Of a DNA stretch of 64,000 bases, positions 55,275 to 64,000 are shown in pieces. Origin of the DNA: Flagellimonas okinawensis (GTDB taxonomy: Bacteria > Bacteroidota > Bacteroidia > Flavobacteriales > Flavobacteriaceae); the NCBI RefSeq assembly GCF_029194005.1, contig NZ_JARFVA010000010.1, positions 1-64,000 on the forward strand. The letters are read 5' to 3'. The notes beneath the pieces are model-generated. The model was given only the letters and a program-made list of their open reading frames with translations, did not search any database and was not told the origin of the DNA. Position 1 is the first letter of the stretch; the number at the start of each line of letters is the position of its first letter. Position numbers and translations under genes: made by a program.

Positions 55275-55603
55275 TGCACGTAGATCTGCCCGAAAAACGA
55301 TATTATGGCATTGGCGAAGTGGCCAAGGCCTTTGGAGTAAACACTTCTTTGATCCGTTTTTGGGAAAAAGAGTTTGATGTGCTCCAACCCAAAAAAAATG
55401 CCAAGGGCAACCGTAAGTTCACACCACAGGATATTCAAAACCTACAATTGATCTATCACTTGGTCAAGGAACGTGGATTTACCTTAGATGGAGCTAAAAT
55501 CCATTTAAAAGAGGAAAAACAGAAAGCACTCTCCAATTTCGAGGTGATTCAAAAACTGCAGAAAGTAAAAGCAGAATTGCTCAAGATCAAAGATCAACTA
55601 TAA
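55274..55603 (+). CDS. MerR-family transcriptional regulator (small)
   Basis: A 109-aa protein. The MerR HTH is at the N terminus (YYGIGEVAKAFGVNTSLIRF), followed by WEKEFDVLQPKKNAKGNRKF with the wing, then a helical dimerisation stretch. It has no effector-binding domain, as in the short MerR-like proteins common in Bacteroidota. It overlaps the M23 stop by 1 bp, so it is translationally coupled and may regulate wall metabolism. Confidence 0.92.
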   Translation: MHVDLPEKRYYGIGEVAKAFGVNTSLIRFWEKEFDVLQPKKNAKGNRKFTPQDIQNLQLIYHLVKERGFTLDGAKIHLKEEKQKALSNFEVIQKLQKVKAELLKIKDQL

Positions 55604-55622
55604 ACACTAATACCATATCAAA

Positions 55623-56222
55623 ATGAAAAAATGGTTAATCCCCTTGATTATTGTCGTTGTCATTGTCTTCGCCTTGTACCGATGGGCAGTGGGCTTTAAC
55701 AACACAGCCGTACAATACGAAGCTGATGCCAAAACAGCTTGGGCCAATGTTGAGAGTTCTTATCAACGTAGAAACGACCTCATCGGAAATTTAGTAAAGA
55801 CCGTACAAGGTGCCGCGGATTTTGAAAGAGGAACTTTGACGGATGTTATCGAAGCCCGTGCCAAGGCAACATCTACCAATATTGATGCAAACAATATTAC
55901 TCCGGAACAATTGGCGGAGTTTCAACAGGCACAGACAGGATTGTCCTCGGCACTATCCAGATTATTGGTTACCGTTGAGCGCTACCCCGATTTAAAAGCC
56001 AATCAAAACTTCTTGGAACTTCAATCCCAATTGGAAGGCACAGAGAATCGCATCAATGTAGCTAGGGATAGATATAATGAAAAAGTGAATATTTATGATA
56101 TTCATATCTCTAAATTCCCAGGAACAATACTAGCTGGGTGGTTTGGTTTCGAAGATATGCCAAGATATCAAGCAGATCCGGGCTCAGAAAACGCACCTGA
56201 TGTGAACTTCGAATTCAACTAA
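55623..56222 (+). CDS. LemA family protein
   Basis: A 199-aa protein with one N-terminal membrane segment (about 5-20) and a long helical body. AWANVESSYQRRNDLIGNLVKTVQG (about 43-67) and SRLLVTVERYPDLKANQNFLELQSQLEGTENRI (about 118-150) are the LemA signature. First of a LemA-TPM-TPM operon, a layout linked to membrane-protein quality control in other bacteria. The exact role is not established. Confidence 0.95.
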   Translation: MKKWLIPLIIVVVIVFALYRWAVGFNNTAVQYEADAKTAWANVESSYQRRNDLIGNLVKTVQGAADFERGTLTDVIEARAKATSTNIDANNITPEQLAEFQQAQTGLSSALSRLLVTVERYPDLKANQNFLELQSQLEGTENRINVARDRYNEKVNIYDIHISKFPGTILAGWFGFEDMPRYQADPGSENAPDVNFEFN

Positions 56223-56226
56223 AATT

Positions 56227-56664
56227 ATGTCGCAGGTAGAAGAATTTTTGACCGCAGAGGAAGAAAATGATATAGTTAAAGCCATTGTTGAGGCGGAAAG
56301 CAATACTTCTGGCGAGATTAGGGTACATATTGAATCATCTTCTAAAATAGACCATTTTAGCAGGGCACAACAACTATTTCATTTCCTTAAAATGGACAAT
56401 ACCAAAGAAGGCAATGGGGTTCTCTTGTATGTGGCCGTCGATGATAGAAAATTTGTTATCTACGGTGGCCAAGGCATCGATAGAGCAGTTCCCAAGGGAT
56501 TTTGGGACACTACCAAAGATGTAATCGCTTCACACTTTAAAAAAGGAAATTTCAAACAAGGTATCATTGAAGGTGTTCTCATGGCGGGCAAAGAACTTCA
56601 ATCACATTTTCCATGGAATCAAAATGACACCAATGAACTGAACGATGCAATATCCAAAGGCTAG
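56227..56664 (+). CDS. TPM-domain protein (cytosolic)
   Basis: A 145-aa TPM (TLP18.3/Psb32/MOLO-1) domain without a signal peptide. Visible are EAESNTSGEIRVHIESS, GNGVLLYVAVDDRKFVIYGGQGIDR and the C-terminal FKQGIIEGVLMAGKELQSHFP. It starts 4 bp after lemA and overlaps the next TPM gene by 20 bp, so it is tightly coupled. Confidence 0.92.
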   Translation: MSQVEEFLTAEEENDIVKAIVEAESNTSGEIRVHIESSSKIDHFSRAQQLFHFLKMDNTKEGNGVLLYVAVDDRKFVIYGGQGIDRAVPKGFWDTTKDVIASHFKKGNFKQGIIEGVLMAGKELQSHFPWNQNDTNELNDAISKG

Positions 56665-57433
56665 TTTTTTACTGTTTTTTTTATGTGTCTCCCTAGCTTG
56701 GGGACAATTCAACATACCCGAAAAACCGCAGAAAGAAACAAGCGTTTACGATTATGTGAACTTGTTGTCGCCCTCTCAGGGCAATGCTTTGGAGGAAAAA
56801 TTGATTCGGTATTCCGATAGCACCTCCACTCAGATTGTAGTGGCCATAATCAGTTCCACAGAAGGAGAAAACATCAACTATCTAGGTGCTCAATGGGGCC
56901 AAAAGTGGGGGATTGGACAAGCAGACAAGGACAATGGTGTGCTCATATTATTGGCTAGGGATGACCGCAGGATTGCCATCAACACAGGCTATGGTGTAGA
57001 AGGGAGTCTCACTGATCTCATGTCCAGGCGCATTATTGAAACTGTTATTATCCCCGAATTTAAAAAAGGGGATTATTATGGTGGTCTGGATAAAGGCTCC
57101 GATGCCATTTTTAGGGTATTAACGGGAGAGTTTTCCGAGGAACGCTCCTTTGGAAATGGCAAACAGTTTCCCATTGATGCCATTTTCCCCCTCATCATTT
57201 TTATCGTTATCATCATTATTCTGTGGAGCCGCAAAAACAAGGGAGGTGGCGGTCGTGGTGGCCGTAGAGGACGTGGCCTTGATATTTGGGACATGATTAT
57301 TTTGAGCAATATGGGACGTAGTTCGGGATCTTCAGGCGGATTTGGCGGTGGAAGCTTTGGTGGAGGAGGTGGCTTTAGTGGCGGCTTCGGCGGCGGAGGT
57401 TTTGGTGGTGGCGGTGCCTCGGGAGGCTGGTAA
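56645..57433 (+). CDS. TPM-domain membrane protein with Gly-rich tail
   Basis: A 262-aa protein with a signal peptide (1-20, SLAWGQ), a TPM domain (about 28-160: VYDYVNLLSPSQ, DNGVLILLARDDRRIAINTGYGVEG), a membrane segment (about 180-196, FPLIIFIVIIIIL) and a basic then Gly/Ser/Phe-rich C terminus (GGGFSGGFGGG). Standard YgcG-like architecture, with the TPM domain outside the inner membrane. Last gene of the LemA-TPM-TPM operon. Confidence 0.93.
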   Translation: MQYPKASFLLFFLCVSLAWGQFNIPEKPQKETSVYDYVNLLSPSQGNALEEKLIRYSDSTSTQIVVAIISSTEGENINYLGAQWGQKWGIGQADKDNGVLILLARDDRRIAINTGYGVEGSLTDLMSRRIIETVIIPEFKKGDYYGGLDKGSDAIFRVLTGEFSEERSFGNGKQFPIDAIFPLIIFIVIIIILWSRKNKGGGGRGGRRGRGLDIWDMIILSNMGRSSGSSGGFGGGSFGGGGGFSGGFGGGGFGGGGASGGW

Positions 57434-57505
57434 TCGCTTATCTCTTAACGATTTGACAAGCAACCAATTCATCATTTCGTATCTACCTAAAAAAGCTCTA
57501 CTTCC

Positions 57506-57967
57506 ATGAAAAGGATATTCACCTTAGCAATACTTTTGATTGTTTTTTCTTGTAATGATTCAGAGTTGGATTGCTCGACCGTTCTATGTGCTGCGAACGA
57601 AGAATCCATATCGTTGCGATTTTTGGATTGGGATACACATGCCAATCTATTGGATAACGAATCCATTGATGACGAATTGATTTCGGTTACCCTGCAAAGT
57701 CAATCAATTGAGTTTACCATCCACGAGACGGCCACCCTGGGGAAAATATTGGTGTTTCAGGTTCCGGAAGGTTTTGGAGACAAAGAATTTTCAATCATTT
57801 TTAATGATGCCACTCCCTTAATGATCAATCTGACAACATCGCCCCAACCACAAAATGGCTGTTGCGGGCCTTATACTGCTGTCGACAATATAGAGGTCAT
57901 CAACTACACCAACGGCTACACCGACTACGGCACGCTACCTTTGGACATCAATATTTATATTGAATAA
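57506..57967 (+). CDS. Lipoprotein of unknown function
   Basis: A 153-aa lipoprotein (lipobox IVFSC, Cys16). Beta-rich mature part with Cys pairs (DCSTVLC at 22-28, NGCCGPY near 120). No family recognised. It converges with the TonB-receptor-like gene, 7 bp between stops. Confidence 0.6.
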   Translation: MKRIFTLAILLIVFSCNDSELDCSTVLCAANEESISLRFLDWDTHANLLDNESIDDELISVTLQSQSIEFTIHETATLGKILVFQVPEGFGDKEFSIIFNDATPLMINLTTSPQPQNGCCGPYTAVDNIEVINYTNGYTDYGTLPLDINIYIE

Positions 57968-57974
57968 TAAGGGG

Positions 57975-60764
57975 TTACAACCTCATAAATCTTCTACCGC
58001 CACGTTGATTTGGCGCGCCTTTCCCCCCAAAGGAATCAAATTTGATGGTAAGGCTTCCCATAAAGTATCTTTTAAGTGCTGTTCCCTGGAAATCTTGTAC
58101 AAAATCTTGGCCTGTTGTACGACTTGTATTTATGTTTTGGTTGAGCAAATCGTAAGCCAACACTTTTAATGTCGCTTTCTTTTTGAACATTTGCAAGCCG
58201 AGGCTCATGTTCCAGAATAAGGCATCCTTGTCAAAACCCGCACCCAAATTACCATTATAGCTATAGGTAATATCGTTGCCCCAAACCACATTCTCGGGCC
58301 AGTATGAGGTCAATTTAAACGATACATTATGAGTGGTAAAATCAATATCCTCCACGTTGTCCAAATTGTATCGTGTCTTATTAAAAGCCACCGAGTATTC
58401 CGGTTCTATCTCCAATAATTCCTTGTAGTTGAACAAAATCCCCGCTCTTGGTCGCAATGCAATGGTCCTTGACTCCAATTGGCTTCCGTTGGTGAAACCG
58501 ACCTGCTTGTTAAAGCTTGCGCTTGGCCTCAAGGTAAATTTTAGCGTATAAAGACTGTTCTTTTTAATTTGTTTTGAATAATTGACACCTAATGCACCAT
58601 TGTAATTACCCTTAACATTTTGATATGTAGTGGTCCTTATAAAATCTTCATTTGTCGTTGTACTGGAAACGATCCTGTCCTCATCTATCCCCAAGTTGGC
58701 CCAAAAGAACACCCCTGTTCTATCTTTCCAATTGTAATTATTGAAATTCATGTAAAAATTATGGTTGATCTCCGGATCCAAATTCGGGTTACCTTGAACT
58801 ATGTTCAGAGGGTTACTCAAATTGGGAACGGGCTGCATTTGATTGACCGAAGGCACATCCAATTGAGACCGGTAGTGTAGACTTATACGCTTGTTGTTCT
58901 CAAGATTATAATTCGCATAGGAACTTAGCAATAGGTTGCTGTAATCCTTGGAAAAAGATGTTCCCTGGATAAAATCTTCATTGTTCAATTTGTTGTTCTC
59001 GAGGCGAGCCCTAACATTAAAACGAAACTTTTTTCCGTTTGACCCAAAGCCCAGCTCCGGAACATGTTTATCCACATTAAAACTGAAATCTGAACTGAGG
59101 GCCGCATTAAAGATATATTGGCCGGACACCTCATCAAAATCGGAAACGGAACGCTCGTTTTGCTGCTTGTTCTTCTCATAACTGTATCGAAAATCCAGAT
59201 AAAGGTCCTTGTTCAATGGTTGACGGTAAGATCCACCAACTTCATAATTATCGTTGGAATTATCGACAACGGTCTGTTGATTTAAAATCACCTGATTGGC
59301 ATTATCGCCATATACATTTCTCTCAGAATTAAGGTCACTCTGCGAATCACTGACGCGGTTATCATTATTAAAATAAAACCTCACATATCTTCCCAAAGTA
59401 TCCAACCGCTTCATTATTTCAAATCTGTTGCTGAAATTTCTTTGAAAACCATCGGTGACTTGAATTGATGTGTTATCATTTATCAAATTACCATCCTCAT
59501 CGGTTGATATGGTGTTCTCCGCGTTGCTAGAATTGGTATTGTTTACGCTTAAATTGGGCTGTATCGTTATCCGTGTTGTCTTGTCTATGTCAAACTCAAG
59601 ATTGGCAGACCCTTGGTTGGAATTAGTCCTACCAACAAAACTTGTTTCAGTATCGGTAAAAAAGCTGCCATCCGGCAATATGTTTTCCCTAGCTATTTTT
59701 TCATCGTTGTAGGAATCACTGTAAGAGAAAAAGTAATTGCCATCCGTTCGGTATTTTCCCTTCTCTTGATCGGCATAACTACCTCCTAATGTTGATGATG
59801 TTGTGATCCCCTGTCCAAACCCGAAGGACATATTACCGATGGAAAAACCACCCCCACGGCTAAAATTAATGTTCCTGCCTCCAGAACTTCCGACCATTTC
59901 ATAAATCTCATCAAAGGAAAAACCTGGGTTGTTTATATTATTGGAACTTCCCAACACACTTATTCGCTGGGTATCGTTGAAGTAATTCACCAATCCGTTG
60001 GCCTGGTAGCGATCATCGGTACCATATCCTCCAGAAAGTCGCCCCATATATCCTTTGTTCTTATCCTCCTTTAGTGTTAGGTTTATGGTCTTATTTTCAC
60101 CATCCCCATCATCCCCGACGAATTCCTGTTCCTTGGTCTTGCTATCCGTAATTTGAATCTTACTTATAATATCTTTGGACAATGTTTTGGTGGCCACTTT
60201 GGGGTCGGTACTAAAAAATACCTGTCCGTTCACCAACACTTTATTTACTTCTTTCCCATTTACGGTGATGGTACCATCGCTGTCTACTTCAACACCGGGC
60301 AACTTTTTTAAAACATCTTCCACAGTGGCATCTGGCCTGGTCTTAAAAGAATCTGCATTGAACTCCAGAGTGTCCTTTTTTACAGTTATCGGTACGCGCT
60401 CACCAATCAGGTCGATTCCCTCCAGTTGTTGCACTTGTTCTTCCATTTTTATGGTACCTATTTCCATTTCTGGCTGCAATGTAATTTCCTTGGATTGCGA
60501 TTGGTACCCATTGGAAGAAAAGGCCAATCTTGCCTTTTTGTATGCTGTTCGCCCTTCCAAAACAAAAACGCCCTCGGCATTGGTAATGGTATAGGTTATT
60601 AATGTACTGTCCCTTAATGTTTCCGCATAAATTGTAGCTGCTTCAATGGGAGCGCCCGTGGCAGCATCCAAAATTTTCCCCTTGACCAAAAAATCCTGGC
60701 CATAGTTGGAAGTGAAAGAAAATAAAATAAGGAGATAAACGAGGTTAGTGTAAAGTCGTTTCAA
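57975..60764 (-). CDS. TonB-receptor-like outer membrane beta-barrel protein
   Basis: A 929-aa protein if started at the TTG 60764 (LKRLYTNLVYLLILFSF, a signal peptide ending YGQ); a TTG at 60803 is the other choice and no ATG exists in frame. A carboxypeptidase-regulatory-like domain (GAPIEAATIYAE) leads to a plug-like region (DATVEDVLKKLPGVEV and LVNGQVFFSTDPKVA) and a large barrel. It is of the 'outer membrane beta-barrel protein' type with CarboxypepD_reg and no canonical TonB box seen. The C terminus is basic (NQRGGRRFMRL), not the usual terminal Phe. The ligand is unknown. Confidence 0.85.
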   Translation of the reverse strand: MKRLYTNLVYLLILFSFTSNYGQDFLVKGKILDAATGAPIEAATIYAETLRDSTLITYTITNAEGVFVLEGRTAYKKARLAFSSNGYQSQSKEITLQPEMEIGTIKMEEQVQQLEGIDLIGERVPITVKKDTLEFNADSFKTRPDATVEDVLKKLPGVEVDSDGTITVNGKEVNKVLVNGQVFFSTDPKVATKTLSKDIISKIQITDSKTKEQEFVGDDGDGENKTINLTLKEDKNKGYMGRLSGGYGTDDRYQANGLVNYFNDTQRISVLGSSNNINNPGFSFDEIYEMVGSSGGRNINFSRGGGFSIGNMSFGFGQGITTSSTLGGSYADQEKGKYRTDGNYFFSYSDSYNDEKIARENILPDGSFFTDTETSFVGRTNSNQGSANLEFDIDKTTRITIQPNLSVNNTNSSNAENTISTDEDGNLINDNTSIQVTDGFQRNFSNRFEIMKRLDTLGRYVRFYFNNDNRVSDSQSDLNSERNVYGDNANQVILNQQTVVDNSNDNYEVGGSYRQPLNKDLYLDFRYSYEKNKQQNERSVSDFDEVSGQYIFNAALSSDFSFNVDKHVPELGFGSNGKKFRFNVRARLENNKLNNEDFIQGTSFSKDYSNLLLSSYANYNLENNKRISLHYRSQLDVPSVNQMQPVPNLSNPLNIVQGNPNLDPEINHNFYMNFNNYNWKDRTGVFFWANLGIDEDRIVSSTTTNEDFIRTTTYQNVKGNYNGALGVNYSKQIKKNSLYTLKFTLRPSASFNKQVGFTNGSQLESRTIALRPRAGILFNYKELLEIEPEYSVAFNKTRYNLDNVEDIDFTTHNVSFKLTSYWPENVVWGNDITYSYNGNLGAGFDKDALFWNMSLGLQMFKKKATLKVLAYDLLNQNINTSRTTGQDFVQDFQGTALKRYFMGSLTIKFDSFGGKGAPNQRGGRRFMRL

Positions 60765-60955
60765 ATGATGGTTAGTTTTTTGATTAGCTGAATTGACGAC
60801 CAAAATATTGTTTTCGAATCTTACTAAGGGGCTGTTTAACGAAACTTTCAGAAAATCCCATTAAAAATCCCAATGTTCATACATCAATCCATAGCAGTCA
60901 TCCATAAACTATATACCTTCTTATGGGCATTTTTAACTATCTTGCTTAAGGCTAT

Positions 60956-60963
60956 TATTTTTG
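60956..60963 (+). promoter_or_regulatory. -7 box of the alpha-2-macroglobulin gene
   Basis: TATTTTTG, a perfect TAnnTTTG, with TTTA 20 bp upstream (60932-60935) as -33. The leader would be about 14 nt. Confidence 0.65.
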
Positions 60964-60983
60964 AATCTAATTTTCTCTTCCGA

Positions 60984-63900
60984 ATGTCTAAATCCTACAA
61001 AATTCTGTTATTTGCCTTTTTGATTTTCGCTTCGTCCTGTAAGGACAAAAACAGCGATTCCAATACGGATAACCTATTCAAATTCAAGGATTACATCAGT
61101 TACCACACCAATGGCAACCAAAGTATTTCCTCTCCAATAAAGATAGCCCTGTCACAACAATTGGAACAGTTTGAGCTCAGTCAAGAACTACCCAAAGAAT
61201 ATCTGGAAATTTCACCCAAAGTAGATGGCACATTGATGATTGAAAATGGAAGGGAGCTTACTTTCCAACCAACGGAATATCTTAAACCCAATACAGAATA
61301 CACCCTTAGCTTGAAGCTCAATAAACTCATGGAGAACATTCCCAGCGAGTTTAAAACCTACACCTTTAGCTTTAAGACGATTGCACCGAATTTCAGGATT
61401 AATTTGGGAGATCTACAGTCGTACAGTAAAGATTGGCAATACCTCACAGGGACATTGAATGCGTCGGATATGCTGGATGCATCAAAAATTAATACAGTGC
61501 TCTCCGTAAAGCAGGGAGAAAAAACCATCCCGGTAAAATGGGACAATAGCTCGGATAACGCCCAATACTACAGTTTTAAAATTGATAGCATTTCCAGAAA
61601 AACGGATGATAGCGAGCTTACCATTAATTGGACTGGCGATGCCTACGATATCGAGAACGAAGGTTCGGAAACCTACACGATTCCTGGCAAGAACAAATTT
61701 GTGATTATTGATACAAAAACCACATCTGCACCCAATGCTGTGCTTACCCTCAACTTCTCCGAACCGTTGCAACAAGACCAGAACCTGAATGGTTTGGTGA
61801 CTATTGAAAATGCCGAAAGCCTCCGATATGAGATTAACGGAAATGTCCTGAACATCTACCCATCCAACCGGATTTTGGGCGAGGTACGCATCAATGCCTT
61901 TCAGGGTATCAAAAGTGAATATGGTTTTACTTTAAAGAACAATTTCTCCGAATTGGTCTCCTTTGAGCAACTAAAACCGGCTGTGCGATTGATTTCCAAA
62001 GGAACCATTTTGCCCAACGCGGCCTCAACACCCATTTATTTTGAAACCGTCAACCTTGCTGCCGTTGAAGTTCGTGTTATTCAGGTCTATCAGGATAACA
62101 TGCTCCAATACCTTCAAAACTATGACCTAACTGAAAATTACAGTCCCGATTTTAGACCAGTTGGCCGCAGGGTAGCTTACAAAGTAATTCCATTGACCGA
62201 GGATGGGAACAACAACACTAGTTATTGGCAAGCGCACGGACTCGATTTATCCGAATTGATCAAAATAAATCCCGGCTCCTTGTATCGTGTCGAGTTCAGT
62301 TTCAAAAAAGAACACACCACTTACGATTGTGCGGATAACACCGAAACCGAAGATTCCACTACAGCATATGCATTAGAGCAAAGTTCTAATGAAGCCTCAG
62401 AAGAAGAGCGCTATTGGAACAACGAAATCTATAATTACAGAAACTACGACTACAATTGGGAACAACGAGACAACCCTTGCCACTCCGCTTATTACAATTA
62501 TGATCGGGTAGCAGCCACCAATTTACTGGGCAGTGACTTAGGACTTATCGTTAAAAAAGGCAGCAACCGCTCCCACCATTTTGCGGTAACCAATCTGCTT
62601 ACCACACAACCCGTAGCGGGCGCCAAAATAAAACTCTATAACTACCAACAACAACTTATCGGCGAAACCACTACCGATGCCAAAGGACTTTCTGTTTACG
62701 ATAGCGAAAAAGGTATTGCCTTTGCAGTGGCCGAGTACAGCAACAATTTTGCCTATGCCAAATTAGCGGACGGTAATGCATTGTCCCTAAGTAAATTTGA
62801 TGTGTCAGGAGAACAGCTTCAAAAAGGATTACAGGGCTTTTTATATACGGAAAGAGGAGTACACAGACCTGGAGATGTAATGCACTTAACTTTTGTTTTG
62901 GACGATAATGCCAACCCCTTGCCCAAAGGTCACCCCGTAGCTTTGGAAGTCAGCGATGCACGTGGCAAATTGGTACAGCGAACCATTTTAAAGGAGGCTA
63001 GTATTCCCGTTGCTGATGGTTTGTATGCCAAAAAAGAAAAGAACTTCTACTACTTCCCCATTCCAACAGAAGCTACTGCCCCCACCGGAAACTGGTACGC
63101 CAAAGTGATTGTGGGAGGGGCACAATTCAGTAAAACTTTAAAGGTAGCAACAGTAAAACCCAATAGATTAAAAGTGGATTTCGCTTTTGATCAGGAGGTA
63201 CTTAAAGCCAACTCCATCAATAGAGGAAAAGCAGAAGTAAAATGGTTGCACGGTGCTCCAGCCCGTAACCTAAAAATTGATATCAATGCTAGCCTAAGAC
63301 AAACCTCAAACGCATTTCCCAAATACAAAGATTACATTTTCCAAGATCCTGTTCGCACTTTCAATCAGACTGAATTGCAGTGGATTTCATCAAATTTGGA
63401 TGCCAATGGTGTGCTCGATATCAACAAAGAAATAGATGTGAACGGTACAGCACCTGGAATGTTGCAAGCCACTTTTACCACAAAAGTGTTTGAAGGAGGA
63501 GGCGACTTTTCCATAGATGTGTTCTCTAAAAATTTAGCTCCGTTTTCCAACTTTGTGGGACTCCGATCACCCAAAGCAAAACTTTATGGCTCCTTCTTAA
63601 CAGATGAAAACAACACCTTTGATGTTATCTCTGTCGATACACAGGGAAGTCCATCGGGTAATCGAAAATTAAAAGTGCAAGTATTCAAAATTGAATGGCG
63701 TTGGTGGTGGAACCGTGGTTACGATAATTTATCACGTTACGAAAATGCCACCGTACACCGACCTTTCAAAGAAATGAACATAACCACGGGAAGCGATGGT
63801 AAGGCCAATTTCAACATCAATGTTCCCGATGAGCAAGGTGGGCGTTTCTTGATTCGTGTAATCGATGAAGTTTCTGGTCACGCCACTGGCCGTATCGCAT

Positions 63901-64000
63901 ATTTTTATCGCAATTGGTGGCGTAGACCAGCATCTGCGGATGCCGAGAGCTCTAAAATTTTGATTTTCTCTACCGATAAAGAAAAATATACACTGGGAGA
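60984..64000 (+). CDS. Alpha-2-macroglobulin family lipoprotein (partial, runs off the window)
   Basis: Open from ATG 60984 to the window end, 1005 codons without a stop. Lipobox FASSC (Cys19). The YTERGVHRPGDVMHL block (about residue 620-635) is the MG-domain signature of bacterial alpha-2-macroglobulins, followed by MG2-like GNWYAKVIVGGAQFSKTL (about 700) and a YTLGE start of another MG repeat at the edge. Such proteins sit in the periplasm and trap attacking proteases. The thioester and C-terminal domains would be beyond 64000, so it cannot be said whether the CxEQ thioester is present. No penicillin-binding-protein partner is visible within the window. Confidence 0.93.
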   Translation, partial: MSKSYKILLFAFLIFASSCKDKNSDSNTDNLFKFKDYISYHTNGNQSISSPIKIALSQQLEQFELSQELPKEYLEISPKVDGTLMIENGRELTFQPTEYLKPNTEYTLSLKLNKLMENIPSEFKTYTFSFKTIAPNFRINLGDLQSYSKDWQYLTGTLNASDMLDASKINTVLSVKQGEKTIPVKWDNSSDNAQYYSFKIDSISRKTDDSELTINWTGDAYDIENEGSETYTIPGKNKFVIIDTKTTSAPNAVLTLNFSEPLQQDQNLNGLVTIENAESLRYEINGNVLNIYPSNRILGEVRINAFQGIKSEYGFTLKNNFSELVSFEQLKPAVRLISKGTILPNAASTPIYFETVNLAAVEVRVIQVYQDNMLQYLQNYDLTENYSPDFRPVGRRVAYKVIPLTEDGNNNTSYWQAHGLDLSELIKINPGSLYRVEFSFKKEHTTYDCADNTETEDSTTAYALEQSSNEASEEERYWNNEIYNYRNYDYNWEQRDNPCHSAYYNYDRVAATNLLGSDLGLIVKKGSNRSHHFAVTNLLTTQPVAGAKIKLYNYQQQLIGETTTDAKGLSVYDSEKGIAFAVAEYSNNFAYAKLADGNALSLSKFDVSGEQLQKGLQGFLYTERGVHRPGDVMHLTFVLDDNANPLPKGHPVALEVSDARGKLVQRTILKEASIPVADGLYAKKEKNFYYFPIPTEATAPTGNWYAKVIVGGAQFSKTLKVATVKPNRLKVDFAFDQEVLKANSINRGKAEVKWLHGAPARNLKIDINASLRQTSNAFPKYKDYIFQDPVRTFNQTELQWISSNLDANGVLDINKEIDVNGTAPGMLQATFTTKVFEGGGDFSIDVFSKNLAPFSNFVGLRSPKAKLYGSFLTDENNTFDVISVDTQGSPSGNRKLKVQVFKIEWRWWWNRGYDNLSRYENATVHRPFKEMNITTGSDGKANFNINVPDEQGGRFLIRVIDEVSGHATGRIAYFYRNWWRRPASADAESSKILIFSTDKEKYTLG

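Overview
The window comes from a Bacteroidota genome, almost certainly a marine-type Flavobacteriaceae bacterium (Muricauda/Allomuricauda-like is my best guess, not proven). The basis is: a 16S-tRNA-Ile rRNA operon; at least twelve promoters with the Bacteroidota -7 box TAnnTTTG; a SusC/SusD pair and two further TonB-receptor-type proteins; many lineage-typical families (GSCFA, DUF5522, DUF4230, DUF3667, putative porin, DUF5117/DUF4953 metalloprotease); and moderate-to-low GC.

Layout. 0-2 kb: start of an rRNA operon on the minus strand (tRNA-Ile, 16S, promoter). 2-9 kb: putative porin and an orphan SusD/SusC nutrient-uptake pair, all minus. 9-20 kb: rnhB, cell-envelope lipoproteins, an OmpA-family protein, DUF3667, lipB, a small YqaE/Pmp3 protein and a transmembrane LuxR-type regulator. 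20-27 kb: lysS, a TonB-dependent receptor and an SLC13 carrier, each closed by a strong intrinsic terminator. 27-36 kb: a five-repeat acidic secreted protein, a large zinc metalloprotease, a Spy-like protein, the SatD/DUF3307 pair, an ArsC-fold protein and two AsmA/DUF748-like proteins.

36-41.3 kb is the accessory part. AT-rich genes are separated by a degenerate intergenic repeat seen three times, followed by a lipoprotein pair and a minimal CBASS-type anti-phage operon (SLATT two-membrane-segment effector plus CD-NTase). The SLATT gene is split by a -1 frameshift exactly at an A AAA AAC heptamer, which may be a programmed frameshift, a phase-variable tract, an inactivating mutation or a sequence error. 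A 133-bp cruciform-forming element follows the CD-NTase gene.

41.3-64 kb returns to core genes: hemL, a GH73/LysM glucosaminidase operon, DUF5522, DUF4136, an aromatic amino acid hydroxylase, an M61-like protease, GSCFA/DUF4230, alaS, an M23 peptidase with a MerR regulator, a LemA-TPM-TPM operon, a TonB-receptor-like barrel and the first 1005 codons of an alpha-2-macroglobulin. Dispersed REP-like palindromes built on CTCGACTGCGCTCGA are scattered here, and one copy lies in frame inside the GSCFA gene.

The other main new signal is a possible small-RNA family. Two stand-alone short transcripts (about 26660-26545 minus and 32995-33089 plus) and one mRNA 3' end (near 26960-26907 minus) share the motif TTGAGTTAGTTAG just before an intrinsic terminator.
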